Shown in pieces: positions 32,977 through 44,612 of a stretch of DNA of 64,000 bases (the first letter of the stretch is position 1; each line of letters opens with the position of its first letter). The notes under the pieces were generated by a model that worked only from the letters and a program-made list of their open reading frames with translations, did no database searches and was not told where the DNA came from. Location: positions 84,028,151-84,092,150 of the forward strand of contig NC_133120.1 of NCBI RefSeq assembly GCF_033568475.1, given 5' to 3'. This DNA comes from Henckelia pumila (lineage: Eukaryota; Streptophyta; Magnoliopsida; Lamiales; Gesneriaceae). Made by a program: the position numbers and the translations under genes.

Positions 32977-34447
32977 TGTAGTGACCCTGCATGGAATCAC
33001 CTACTAACTGGCAACTAATAGCATGAATTAAACTTAATACAGCAAAATACTTAACAGAGTAAAAACGTGCGGAAACATAATCCATAATTTACATATCAGC
33101 TTAGTAATATAATCCAGACTTAAATCTGTAGTGATACAACCAAATCGAAACAGTAAACATTATACAGCTGTATCGAATCCTGCTGTATAATAAAATCCTC
33201 AAGGCTCCTGCTCCCTAGTCCTGCCTTGAACTACCAGCTCCGTCCATCCTGCGACCTGTCCCATGGAATAGGGTGTCCAAGATAACAACTAGGACGTGAG
33301 CGCTATGCCCAGTACATAAACATGAGTAAACATATGTATATAATGCATGCTGCATGATGACTGGTAAAAGATCATCTGAAAAATCATGCTCAGAACCGGC
33401 GCCATATGAGTGCTGCCACCGCACGGATCAACCTCTGGGTGCAACCACACTCGTCTAGTACACCAGAGTAGACAGACATAAATGCCCCCGCCGTCGCGGT
33501 ACCCTCAGTGACAGACTATCGAGTATAGAGCTGAGCGGCTCTATAATCAGGTATAACAAAGAATAGGCTCAACGTGTATATGCACATGACATATGAGTAT
33601 AGAAAACGGTAAATCATACATCATGCCATATAATAATGCCAAATAAATGCAACATATAAACATGTATACTCGCTGGCAATCTCAGTCAATGTGTACGTAC
33701 CTCTAGGCTAGTTCAAGTAAAGTAGATCCTAGGTTTCAAGCCTATATTCAAAAGTTCACCGTATCATTACATAAATTCTATAAGCCTTAACTAAGCTAAT
33801 AAGTATTCCCAAAACTTAAATAGATTCCCGGACCATACCTTCGTCCGTCGATAGCCCTTTGAAGTCGCTAGTTCCGGATGACTATAACCACACCTTGGTT
33901 ATTCCAGAACCTCTATTATAACCGATAAGGCCCTCAAGTGTATAACTCACACTATATAACTGAAGAAGGAAACTCGGAAATTCGTAATTCAGAAATGAAC
34001 TCTGAACGGCCCTATTTATAGCCAAATTTCTCGGCTAGGATCGGAACTTCCGATTTCGGGATCGGAGCTTCCGATCCAGCTCATTGCGTGCATGTCTGCC
34101 ACGCCAGGATCGGAACTTCCGATCTACGATCGGAGCTTCCGATCTGCTCTATGACCGACACTTGTCAAAACTCGCGACTGAGTCATCGATCATTTTTGAC
34201 AGCTGGGGATCGAAACTTCCGTTCCAGGATCGGAGCTTCCGTTCCGATCGGAGCTTACTATCCGGGATCGGAGCTTACTATCCGGGATCGGAGCTTACTA
34301 TCCGGGATCGGAACTTACTATCCGGCCCAAAATGAAAAAGCCCAAATTTTACTTCTGAAGTCCAATAACACTCCGAAATTGGTTAAATGCCAACCCTTAA
34401 TCATGTTTAACATATTATTATCTTAAAATGGTATCTGGGTTACTACA
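32977..34447 (-). repeat. Gypsy-2 5' LTR
   Basis: Upstream LTR in the element's orientation; direct repeat of 26814-28284, same length, followed by the AATAA target duplication. Confidence 0.93.
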
Positions 34448-34452
34448 AATAA

Positions 34453-35152
34453 GATAAAAAAATGAAAATCATGACTTTATTCATAACACATTCCACAACA
34501 AAAAATATCACAAAATCACATTTTTAAGTAGCAGATTCGAATACTATAAAGACTATCTATATAATTTTTATAATTAGTACTAAACTATAAAAATTGGAAA
34601 TGAAATCGTTATAATAAAAAACAATAACGAATTTCAGATAATCAATCTATAATTGGTTGAGATGAACCATAACCCACTGATCAGATACGTAAAACCTAAA
34701 TATTGGCCATCAAATATGTATAATTCAAATGATGTATGAAACTTCACCGCACATTAAATACAAACCTCAAAGAATCACTCAATTAAAAAATATTCAAAAA
34801 AAGAAAAAAATCATCAAGATGAAATTACATCTAAAAAGTTTTTTAATTTTTCCAGCAAAAAAAAACATACCCTGAAGTTGTTGTTTCGATGACGGTTTTT
34901 CACAAAGATTTCAAAAATCCGGCCGTTGAAAGGTGAGAGAATTATTATTAAAATATTATTTATTGTTCAAGTGGGCCTTAATGTGTTTCCATACTTTTTT
35001 ATGGTAATTTCGTAATTTACCTTAAATGGGAAGTTTAAATACATGTCAATGTTTTGTCAAGGAGTTACAACACAATATTTCTGACATGGGGACTGAGAGC
35101 AAATCTCAAGTTTCTGTTAGGGATTTATTGATCATTTTCCAATTTTAAATTT
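34453..35152 (-). repeat. Right inverted-repeat arm, outer part
   Basis: Reverse complement of about 10,678-11,530, ending GGGATTTATTGATCATTTTCC next to AATTTT. The right arm therefore consists of 26701-26808 plus this part, separated by gypsy-2 and its target duplication. Confidence 0.78.
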
Positions 35153-35289
35153 GATATATATAGTTTTTGGTGTGGAATATAGTAGAATAAAATTTTAAGC
35201 TAAAATAAAATAGATATGGTATTGAATAACTTACGATATCTTTTTTTAAAATAATTTCTAATTAAAAGCTTAAAATCTTTCATGCATAC

Positions 35290-35512
35290 ATATAGGGCTG
35301 GGATATCGAGCTAAAATACCGACTTTTCGGGATACCGTACTGAACTTTTTTCGAAATATAGATATTTTTTTGGTATATTAAATTTTTTTCAGTATCTATA
35401 CGGTACCAATATGGATTTTTTCTATACCAATATTTTAGAATTTTGACATCGGTACCGGTATGAATTTTTTTTATCCCAATATTTTTTATACGGTATATCG
35501 AAAACCCATCAT
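35290..35512. mobile_element. MITE-like short element, tentative
   Basis: It begins AGGGCTGGGATATCGAG and ends GGTATATCGAAAACCCA; these ends are imperfect inverted repeats. The interior is rich in GGTATACC-like motifs (CGGTACC, GGTACCGG). No clear target duplication was found. Confidence 0.35.
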
Positions 35513-36073
35513 ATTGGAAACAAAAGTTAAAGAGAAACAACTCATTCTGGTTCCAAAAAGGATAAAAATATATTATAAATTCGAGCGAGTGGACACAAAT
35601 GCCAAGGCCATTATATATACTACCGATTCATGGCAATCATGCACGCGACAATCTGCGTACCCAATAAAAATTTACTAAAATAAGTTTTTATAATCATTTT
35701 ATTGAATGAAAGAAGATAAAGGTTAGTTTGGTTCTTGGTTTGTTGGGTTCATTCAGTAAAATGACTAAGTTCGTTGCAATGAGAGGTCGATTCATTATAA
35801 ACTACTGATATATATCTGACTGCATGTATGTTTATATAATTTTTTTTAATTTAATTTTTTTCATCATTAATTTGATTTATATTAAAATAAAGATAATAAC
35901 ATAATAATAAAAATTTATGAGAGACCATATTGTAATTTTGTTTGAGACTAGGAACCCACATTTAATTTACTCTTACTTTAATTTTTTAAATTAGTCTATT
36001 TGTCCAAGATATTATACATATTCTTTTGCCAAAAAAAATATAGCCACAAAATAACGATTTTTTATTACAACAA
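35513..36073. other. Intergenic, no gene seen
   Basis: AT-rich sequence between the MITE-like block and the duplicated promoter segment; no supported feature. Confidence 0.4.
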
Positions 36074-37231
36074 ATCACCAAATTAATTATGCCAAAAATA
36101 ACGATTATTAAAAGCATATTTTAATAATAGTCGTCAATTCATATTACTATTTATTAATATTCAAAAGATACATACAAAATTTCATATAAAATATGTAAAA
36201 TAAATTTGATATATTATATCGAACTCCAGCAACAAACATGACTCACCCTTGCTCAACGCATTTCACGAGTCCCCTATTTAATTCAAAGTTATTTATATAA
36301 ACAATTACTTAATTATGTTACACGTCTGATTCAATGTTATGTTTTTATGCATGGATCGAATCAGCTGCTGAGATTATACCATCAATCAACCAATCACTTT
36401 TTTTTAAAATCAGCCTAATTGATGTGATTTTCAATAATTAGAAGAAAACAAGATTTCAAAACAATAATGGATATTTTTCCCCAATATCAAATCGCAGATG
36501 CTATATTTGTCATCATCGTTAAATCAAACGTACTTTATTCGACTTTTTTTGGATTACACTATATATAGTTTTTCATAATATTAATCATCATCGTTAAAAC
36601 ATATTTTATTCGACTTTTTTTGGATTACTCTATAGGTTTTCATAATATATACGTAGGGTACGTACCATATAATGTTATGATCAGGATACAAGCATACAAT
36701 TTCATTAGCAGATTTTCACAATTGCTCCGGAATCGAGGGAAAAAAATTAGAAGGAGTTATCCAATTGGTACGTGCATGGTTTCTGGTGAGTGTAATTTAT
36801 TTTGTTTTTGTCTTTCTGAGTATTTGCTCTTTGAGAATTTGTTTTTGTTTTGATTCTTTAATTTTTCAAAGCTTGGTTTTAAAACACTAGCTTTTAGTTT
36901 TCGACTATGGTCCAATTATTGGCCTAACAATCTGACATGTTAGCATTTTTCGGTTTCACGTCAGAAAATCAACTAAAATAATTGAAAACTAAAAGTTGGT
37001 ATATCAAAATCAAACTTTGTAAATTTAATAAATCAGAAATAAAAATGAACAAGTTAATGTACTAAAAAACTGTTTTCCCTCTAGACATGAATAAATTAAA
37101 TGATATAACAATTAATCTCTCATTAATATTCTAAGTGCTAGTATAAAGTTTTTTGAAAAAAAAAAGGGAGCAAAAATTGTTATAAATTTATTCAATTTAA
37201 AATATATTTAATTTGGCTAGATTGAAATTAA
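36074..37231 (+). promoter_or_regulatory. Upstream region of the intact CYP76 gene, partly duplicated at 7391-7852
   Basis: Bases 36074-36529 match the orphan segment at 7391-7852. Directly after (about 36,509-36,650) a unit of roughly 75 bp is tandemly duplicated (TTTATTCGACTTTTTTTGGA twice). A TATA-like TAGTATAAAG is near 37,140. The gene's ATG at 37232 follows. No specific transcription-factor site is claimed. Confidence 0.55.
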
Positions 37232-39872
37232 ATGGACTACGAAATCGCGGGACTCGTGCTAGCCTTGCTATTGTGGGCCGTATGGGCCGTTGTAACCGAG
37301 CGGAGACACCGACGATTGGAGGAGCTCGGCCGTATGCCGCCGGGACCACAGCCGTTTCCGGTGGTCGGCAACATCTTCCTACTAGCACGCGACGCCCGCG
37401 CACCCCATAAACTCTTCGCCGAACTAGCTGACAGATACGGCCCCGTGATGACGCTCTATCTCGGCTCCATGAGCACGGTGGTGATCTCCTCCAGCGAGGC
37501 GGCGCGTGTGATGTTCAAAAACCACGACGCCGTTCTGGCCGGAAGAAAGATATACGAAGCCATGAAAGGGGATATAAGCAACGAAGGTTCCCTGATCACC
37601 GCCCAATACGGCCCACACTGGCGGATGCTGCGGCGGCTCTGCACGTCAGAATTCTTCACCACGGCGCGCCTCGACTCCATGCGAGAAGTCCGAGCTAAGT
37701 GCATAGATCAAATGCTCGACTTCATAACAGAAGCATCCTCCATTAATATTAATAACAGCGTGGGTGTTGACGTGGGGAATTTCTTTTCCTTGATGGCTTT
37801 CAATCTGATCGGTAACCTCATGTTCTCCAAGGATTTGTTGGACCCAAAATCAGAAAGAGGAGCCAAATTCTTCTACCATGCAGGAAAAGTGATGGAGTTT
37901 GCGGGGAAGCCTAATGTTGCAGATTTCTTGCCGATGCTTAGGTGGCTTGACCCTCAAGGGGTGAGAAGAAAAACACAGCTTCACGTTAAAAGAGCGTTTG
38001 ATGTTGCTGGAGAATTCTTGAAAGAAAGAATGAGAGAAATGGAGAGCGCCATTAATGAAAAGAAGAAGGATTATTTGGACGTGCTTTTGCAATACAGAGG
38101 AGATGGAGATGGAGATGGAATGGAGGGGCCTCCCATTTTTTCTTCAACGGTCATCAACGTTATTGTTTTCGTAAGTTCACAGTGCTTTATTTCTTTCGTT
38201 TTCTGCTAATTTAATGTGGCTTTCGAATCCCTTAATTTAAAGCCCTTTAATTCATGCTCCACTTGGATCTATATATATATATATATATACTTTATTTCAA
38301 TTAAGTTTCTAATAGTATTAAGTTTGATATTGTATCTCTAGACTCTTCTCTTTGAATTCTATGAATGGTTTCTTTCAAAAAAAATAGTATTAAGTTTGGA
38401 TATCCAATTATCCATGCTGAAGTAGTATTAGGGAAAAAAATAATTTGATTATCTAAACTTAGATGTTTTCTCTTTTAACCTTGTAAGTAGTCAAACTTGG
38501 GTATTTGTCCACTAACTTATAATTTTTTGCTATTTTGATCTTATTTTAACAGAAGCATTTAATGTTAGACGGAAATTGTCGATTGGGTTGCGAAATCTGA
38601 TGAGATGATAACAAATTTGGGGAATTTTTCGATTTGAAATTTTGAAGAGCTTGTGGAATGCCTCATAATTAAATTCCACGGCATCAAATACAAATCATAT
38701 AGTATTATTTTTTAAATTAAGATGTAGACTCAAAAATAGGATTTAATCCACATATTCTTTTGTCATGCATGTCATCGAATTTTACAAACAAATCAGTAAT
38801 TTCCGAGTAAAATTGGACCTTTCTGTAAAAATGAAATCAAAATAATCAAAAGCTAGCTAAAAATTATAGTTTATATCAAGTTTGATTAATTATACGACTA
38901 CATGATGTAAAGCTAGATAATCATGATTACTTTTTTTCTCCTAGTATTAGGTCATTTAAATGAAAGATTCTATGTTACATCGGGTGAAATACACTATTTT
39001 TGTGTTTTTTGTTGAGATTTTCGCGTGAACATCTTGGTGAAAAACATTATGTGGACCCCACTTGTACTTTTTTTTCTAGCGTGATATTGGCGCGAACGTT
39101 TGAAGAAAAGATAGAGAGTTTTTCACCCAATATAGCATAAAATACCCCATTTAAATAGTATGCCAAGAACTGAAAATATAAATGTGTGTGCGCGTGTATA
39201 TACACACACGTACTCCTTGATCATTTCTTTCTTGGTGAAACATTACAGGAAATGTTCATGGCGGGGACTGATACCACCACGAGCACACTAGAATGGGCCA
39301 TGGCGGAGCTCCTCCGCAACCCCCAAACTCTTCGAAAACTCCAATCCGAGCTCCGAACCCTAATCCCGCCTGGCAAAAAGCTGGAAGAACAAAACCTAGA
39401 ACACCTCCCATACCTAAAAGCGGTCATCAAAGAAACACTAAGACTCCACCCACCCCTCCCATTTTTGGTCCCCCACAAGGCCATGGATCCATGCAAGATG
39501 TCAGGCTACTATATCCCCAAAGAAACCCAAATTCTTGTCAACGTTTGGGCCATTGGAAGAGACCCTAAATCTTGGAAAGAACCCTTGGAGTTTAAGCCAG
39601 AGAGGTTTCTGGACCCAAACATGGCTGATTACAAAGGACATAACTTCGAGTATATACCTTTCGGGTCAGGGCGTCGGATGTGCCCGGCCATGCCTCTCGC
39701 CTCTCGCGTGCTGCCGATGGTCGTGGGCTCGGTGGTGCACTCGTTTGATTGGGTGTTGGCTGGTGGGATGAAGCCTGATGAAATGGATATGAGCGAAAAG
39801 ATCGGGTTCACTTTGAGGAAAGGGGTTTCACTTAAGGCCATACCAGTTCCATATCAAGATAATAAGTGCTAG
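37232..39872 (+). CDS. CYP76: CYP76-family cytochrome P450, intact, two exons
   Basis: Exon 1 is 37232-38170 (313 codons); the intron is 38171-39248 (GT...CATTACAG, phase 0); exon 2 is 39249-39872. The product is 520 residues, normal for plant P450s. Residues ~5-20 form a hydrophobic ER anchor, followed by basic RRHRR and the Pro-rich hinge PPGPQPFP. The I-helix oxygen-binding motif is MAGTDTTTS, the K-helix ExxR is KETLR, the PERF region is KPERFLD, and the heme loop PFGSGRRMCPAM carries the Cys ligand. These mono-oxygenases use NADPH-P450 reductase; CYP76 members often hydroxylate monoterpenoids, iridoids or diterpenes, but the substrate is unknown here. The heme-loop consensus Gly is Ala. 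A GATGGA repeat encodes a GDGDGDG stretch just before the intron. It is the paralogue of the gene at 1-398. Confidence 0.93.
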
Positions 39873-40406
39873 ATAGTTTATAAATTAGAGTTGCTGGATA
39901 CGAGATGGCCTGTGACATCTGTATCAAAATTCAAATGTAGTATATTATTATTACTAATTATTAAATAAAGAAATACTTTTAAAAAAAACAATGCAAAACT
40001 AATTAATTATTACAAGCTAGCTAGATCTCTGATTATATTTCATATCTTTAAAATCATTAATTTACAAGATATATGATGAGTTTGGATGATTTATCATGAT
40101 ATTAGAATACAAGAAATTGTGTGTGTTGAATGATAAATTAATAAATCTATTTTGAATAAGCACGGAGTACTCTTTCTAGGTAAATTATTTGTTTATGGAC
40201 ACCGGCCTAGCTAGTTAATTAATGCAGCTTCTTCGTTCTTTATTTAGTTCAATTTTGAATTGTGTTAGAATAATGATTTCTTCCCTCTTGACATCATGAT
40301 ACAGGTGTCTCATATTAAATATGTAAACAATAAATCTAATAAAATTTTCAAATTTTAAGACTAGTAGCTAGTTTGATTTAATTAATCTCTTAATAATGAT
40401 AATTTG
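39873..40406. other. 3' flank of CYP76 gene, no gene
   Basis: AT-rich. The segment around 40,065-40,145 resembles 8,050-8,130, consistent with a shared downstream flank among the P450 copies. It lacks the 677-786 block found in the other copies. Confidence 0.5.
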
Positions 40407-40757
40407 TAGAGGTGTCAAAATGGGTTGGCGGAGCGGGCCAGCTCACAACCCGTCGCAACCCACTATTAGGCGGGGGGGTGTGGGCCGGCCCACCGTTAAG
40501 GCGGATTGGAAAAACCCCAACTCAACCCACTTATTTTAATTAAGTGACGGGGCAGGCCAACCCGGCGGACTTACGTGTAAATTGACGGGTTTTGGCGGGC
40601 CAGCCCGCAACCCACCACAACCCACTATTAGGCGGGGCAGGGCAGTTCGGGCCGGCCCAATAATTTTTAGGGGGTTGAGAAATTGCCAACTCAACCCACT
40701 TATTTAGTATGGCGGGGCGGGTCAATCCGACAGGTTTAACCCATTTTGACACATCTA
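40407..40757. mobile_element. hAT-type MITE, 351 bp
   Basis: Terminal inverted repeats TAGAGGTGTCAAAATGGGTT and AACCCATTTTGACACATCTA are flanked by a perfect 8-bp duplication ATAATTTG (40399-40406 and 40758-40765). The 8-bp target size and the ends fit non-autonomous hAT elements. The GC-rich interior contains an internal duplication of a CAACCCACTATTAGGCGGGG block. Confidence 0.85.
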
Positions 40758-40965
40758 ATAATTTGTACAAAGCTAGATTTTTCAAATGTTATGATTACTA
40801 TATATATGACATGAATTTAATATTATATAATTGTGATTAAATTTGCAACCTATAAATTATAATCGATGTCTATCGTGAAACGGACTATCTCACGGATACT
40901 AATCGACGTGATTCATACTTGCGCAATGCAAATATGCATGATATTTAATTTTCATGATTGGAATA

Positions 40966-42106
40966 TGAAAGGAATAAAATCCTTGATATCTTTTCTATAT
41001 TGTGAAAGATTTATTGTGGTATTTTGCCTTTCTTGGATTGATATTTTTTCCTATCTAAGTGTTTGAGATATTTTAAATAGGAATTGTTTTATTATAGAAT
41101 AAGATATTCATATATCTTAAAGAGCTTAAATATTTACTTGATTATTTTGTAGGAGATATTATGCACTTATCATAATATATATTTATCTCCTAATTTAATA
41201 TTATTTCCTTATCTTTGTAGATTGTTCAAGTTTGAAAGGGAATATGATCAAGTCTTTTTGGAGATAAGCTGACACGCTTAAATAGAAGAAGAGGGTGTAG
41301 AGATTGATGTGGCTTGGAGAAAAATGAGAGAGCGCAGAAAAGATAGATCAAGCCGTAGATGAGAATTTGAGCGTACAAAATAAAAGAGAGAGTAAGACGA
41401 CCAAGAGAGCTTTGAGCGTACAGTGTGAGAGACTTCAGCATACGCATAGAAGATCTGGAGAATCATAGTAAAGCTGAAGGACTCGTAGTGGCTCTGGTCG
41501 TTGTTTTCCGTAGATGTCATGAAGAGTTTGAAAGCATTGAAGATTGAAGAATGTTGCTCTCGTATTTTGGCATCTAAGGGCCAACTCTATTCTCTTGATT
41601 TTCCTGTCTACCTTCAGTAGACTTTTAGAAGTTGGTTTATCTGTTTTGTTTATTTATTTTCTCATATGTTTTGAGAAAATTGATTTTTGAAATAATTCAC
41701 TAGTTTTAGGGTTTTGTAAACTCTTTGATTTGTTTTCTAGTGAAAGTTTTGCCCTGAGGCACTGCAAGAGTATTTTATACTCTTGCTTAAATATTTGAGT
41801 CTGATTTATTTGGTTGCTTATCTATTTTATTCACGCTTTCAAAAATTCTGATGCATGTTAATCAAGGTGTTATTGAAGATGTTGTCAACACCTAGTGACA
41901 ACATCTGAATCTGTTTTATCTGCAACCTTTTATTACTTTAGTACTTGTGCATATTTACTCTTGAGTATTTTTATTGTTGGTTTACTATTGGTTTGCTGTT
42001 ACTATTCACGTTTTAATATTTCCGCTGCATGTTGTGTAGGATGTTGTCAACACCTAGTGACAACATCTGATTCTGATAATTTTTATGAACCATGATATCC
42101 CTTACA
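40966..42106 (+). repeat. Copia 5' LTR
   Basis: It ends ATCCCTTACA two bases before the primer site. It contains the palindrome GATGTTGTCA-ACACCTAG-TGACAACATC twice, near 41,878 and 42,041. Confidence 0.82.
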
Positions 42107-42108
42107 AG

Positions 42109-42121
42109 TGGTATCAGAGCC
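42109..42121 (+). other. Copia primer-binding site (tRNA-iMet)
   Basis: TGGTATCAGAGCC, two bases after the LTR, the standard initiator-Met primer site. Confidence 0.9.
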
Positions 42122-42171
42122 TACTCTTGATACACTAAGAGCTGATTCTGGATTATTTTTTCAGGAATATT

Positions 42172-43809
42172 ATGGAGTCAACAACAGCAAACTCATTCTT
42201 CAAACCTCAAGAAGTATTTGAATCGGATTTGGGAGATGACTCGATGTCACTCATCACAAAGAAGTTTGATGATTATCTGAAGAAGATGAGGGAGACAAAG
42301 AAGATCGATCAGAAACTCAAAGCTCCACTTTTTTCGGCTGCTAACAAAACTATGAAAATAGGCAGGCCTGATCAATCATCAAGGAAGTTTTCTGATCCTC
42401 AAAAGCCTCTACTTATGCTGGAAGGAAATAAAAAGCCTACTGCAAAGAAGATTGAAACGGTGCAATGTCATGAATGTCAAGGCTATGGTCATTTTGCCAA
42501 TGAATGTGCAAACAGGTTTCGGAAAGGGATGAACACATCTTTGAGTGGTGAATATTCTGAAGAAGGTAAAGAACATAATGAAGAAGAAAGCCACACATCC
42601 TTGACAGCTTTGATGGAAAGAAAGAAGCTTATGTAAGTCAATCCTTTAGGTGTTGCCGCAGGTGTTGCCACACCTGGCCGCAACATCTTCCAAAGGTCAG
42701 TATGTTTAAATTCTTTTACTACTGATAATGTGTGTAATACTGATGCAGGTGATGAAAGAATGTCTCTGAAAGATGTGCGAATGCAATATGAAGAGTTATA
42801 TGCTGACTGGGTTGAACGAAATAAGGACATTTTTCTTTCAAGAGAAAATTCTGATTTGAAGGTTGATATATCAAGGCTTGAAGTTATGCTGAGTAAAAAG
42901 GATCTGGAATTGAGTCAGGTTAAGGATGAACTCATGAAAGCTAAGGCTACACTGGCTAAATTCAATTCAAGCACATCCAAGCTTGATTCTTTGCTCATGA
43001 TGGGAAGAAATGGTAATGCTGGACTAGGTTTTGAGAACAGTAAATTTGAGGTTGGTGAATGTTCAAAAGCTCATGTGTTTGTCAAAGAAAATAGCTGTCC
43101 AAGAAGCTTAACAGAAAAGGTCACAACAACCGATCCTCCAAAACCAAAGCCACAACCTACTGCTCTTGTAAAGTCTGGAAGGAAACGTAAGTATTTTTGT
43201 CATTACTGTCATAGATCTGATCATATCAAACCATACTGTTTTAAGCTGCAGAAAGATTATTGGCAGAGGTTTGCATCTAAGGTGTTGCCTAAGGTGTTGC
43301 TAACACCCTCCCACAATATCCCTAAGAACAGATCCACTGGAAGAAAGGTTTGGGTACCGAAAGCTGATATTAACTGTTATATGATTTATACTACTTTGAG
43401 AACTAATGTTTCAGGTGTTTGGTACTTTGATAGTGAAAGTTCACGTCATATGACAGGTTCAAGACAATTTCTCACAGATTATGTTGAACTGAAAAGTGGG
43501 AAAGTGACTTATGAAGGAGGTTCACAAGGAAATATCGTAGGAAAATGCACACTGGATGTTGCTAGTTTGCCTAAACTTTGCAATGTGCTACATGTTGAAG
43601 GACTAATTGCAAATTTAATAAGCATTAGTCAGCTTTGTGATGACAACTTGCATGTGCAATTTGATAAGAAATTATGCAAAGTTTTTATTGTTGGTTTACT
43701 ATTGGTTTGCTGTTACTATTCACGTTTTAATATTTCCGCTGCATGTTGTATAGGATGTTGTCAACACCTAGTGACAACATCTGATTCTGATAATTTTTAT
43801 GAACCATGA
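42172..43809 (+). pseudogene. Copia gag-protease remnant, fused to LTR sequence
   Basis: One frame runs from the ATG at 42172 to a TGA at 43807-43809, broken by a single TAA at 42634-42636. It has two zinc knuckles, CHECQGYGHFANEC and CHYCHRSDHIKPYC, and a coiled-coil-like region between them (about 42,820-42,960). A protease region follows with WYFDSESSRHMTG, where the catalytic D-S-G would be expected but Glu replaces Gly. The usual N-terminal capsid part of SIRE-type Gag is not evident. The last ~43 codons are LTR sequence read through because of the deletion. Not functional. Confidence 0.8.
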
Positions 43810-43820
43810 TATCCCTTACA
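43682..43820 (+). repeat. Remnant of copia 3' LTR (last 139 bp)
   Basis: Nearly identical to 41968-42106 and ends ATCCCTTACA before the GAATA duplication. Confidence 0.9.
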
Positions 43821-44379
43821 GAATAAAATTTATTAAAAAGATCAGTATCGTAGAAGTAATCATAATACGCACGCTCTCACATAAGTTTTAAATTAATGCT
43901 TATTAAGAGGCTCGCTCATCATGGACTTGGATAAGCCATTATCAACGGGAATTTACCAAAAGAGTATTTTGGTACTTCTACTCATTAAAGGGTATTTTTA
44001 CACTCACTCAATTCCAATTTGTGTTAATTAGTTATTTATATGTTTATTTATCAATTTATTATCAATCATAAGTTATTTAATCATCAAGGGAAAATAGTCA
44101 TTTTGGTTCGTTATTTTAGGCGTTTTATGATTTATCCTGTAATTTGTTAATATAAGATCAACATCATGTATCTTTATATCTTTTGTTATTTTAGTCCGAT
44201 TTATGTTGGATTTAATAATTTGGCCGAAAACTGATGACTAGGCACCGAAGATTAATGACATGGACAATCAATATCTATGTGGTAATTGTTATACATTTGG
44301 GATGCCAATTAAACTCATCCTTGAAAAGCAAAAAACGCAATATGCCAAATATCACAATATGCTATCTCAAATTCTTTTC

Positions 44380-44548
44380 CCACCATTTGCTTTTGTGTAT
44401 AGATCAGCGAACTGAGCTGCTCATGCTTTTGCTAAAAGAGTTGTTTTTATGTCTGGTCTGGTAGGATGAGTTTCTCCTAGTCCTACTTAGTTGCTTATGT
44501 AATTGCCCCTGATTTGGTATAATATAAATATCTTGTTTGTTCAAAAAA
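44380..44548 (+). pseudogene. 3' tail of a LINE (RNase H-like end) inside the long-TIR element
   Basis: Around 44398-44460 the translation gives YRSAN (stop) AAHAFAKR, the motif that ends the RNase H-like domain of many plant LINE polyproteins. A TGA interrupts it. A short A-rich tail follows at 44541-44548. Only this fragment is present. Confidence 0.55.
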
Positions 44549-44612
44549 AATTCATTTCCCACCCAAAACACCAAGCCGCTTCCATTCCCACCCAAATCGA
44601 CTTTAATCCAAA

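Larger units (their letters stand above)
26814..34447 (-). mobile_element. Gypsy-2: full-length Ty3/gypsy chromovirus, minus strand
   Basis: Two 1471-bp LTRs (plus-strand TGTAGTGACC...GGTTACTACA) flank a gag-pol frame on the minus strand. A perfect duplication AATAA lies at 26809-26813 and 34448-34452. A paralogous empty site exists in the opposite inverted-repeat arm near 11,530 (TATCTTATTGTACTGAATGC). The LTRs differ at few positions by eye. Pol is intact over more than 1300 codons; gag has two stops. Confidence 0.95.
40966..43820 (+). mobile_element. Copia-type retrotransposon (SIRE-like) with large internal deletion
   Basis: A 1141-bp 5' LTR (TGAAAGGAAT...TCCCTTACA), a primer site, and partial gag and protease are followed directly by only the last 139 bp of the 3' LTR. 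Integrase, RT and RNase H are missing. The perfect duplication GAATA (40961-40965 and 43821-43825) shows that both outer ends are original and that the deletion is internal. The deletion joins protease sequence to LTR at 43682 within a T-rich stretch shared by both. Confidence 0.87.

Noticed and set aside
10678..35152. LTR pair of a giant retrotransposon
   Set aside because: The two arms are inverted, not direct, and lack primer or polypurine sites.
39221..39568. ORFs on both strands over the second P450 exon
   Set aside because: Out-of-frame shadows of the P450 coding sequence.
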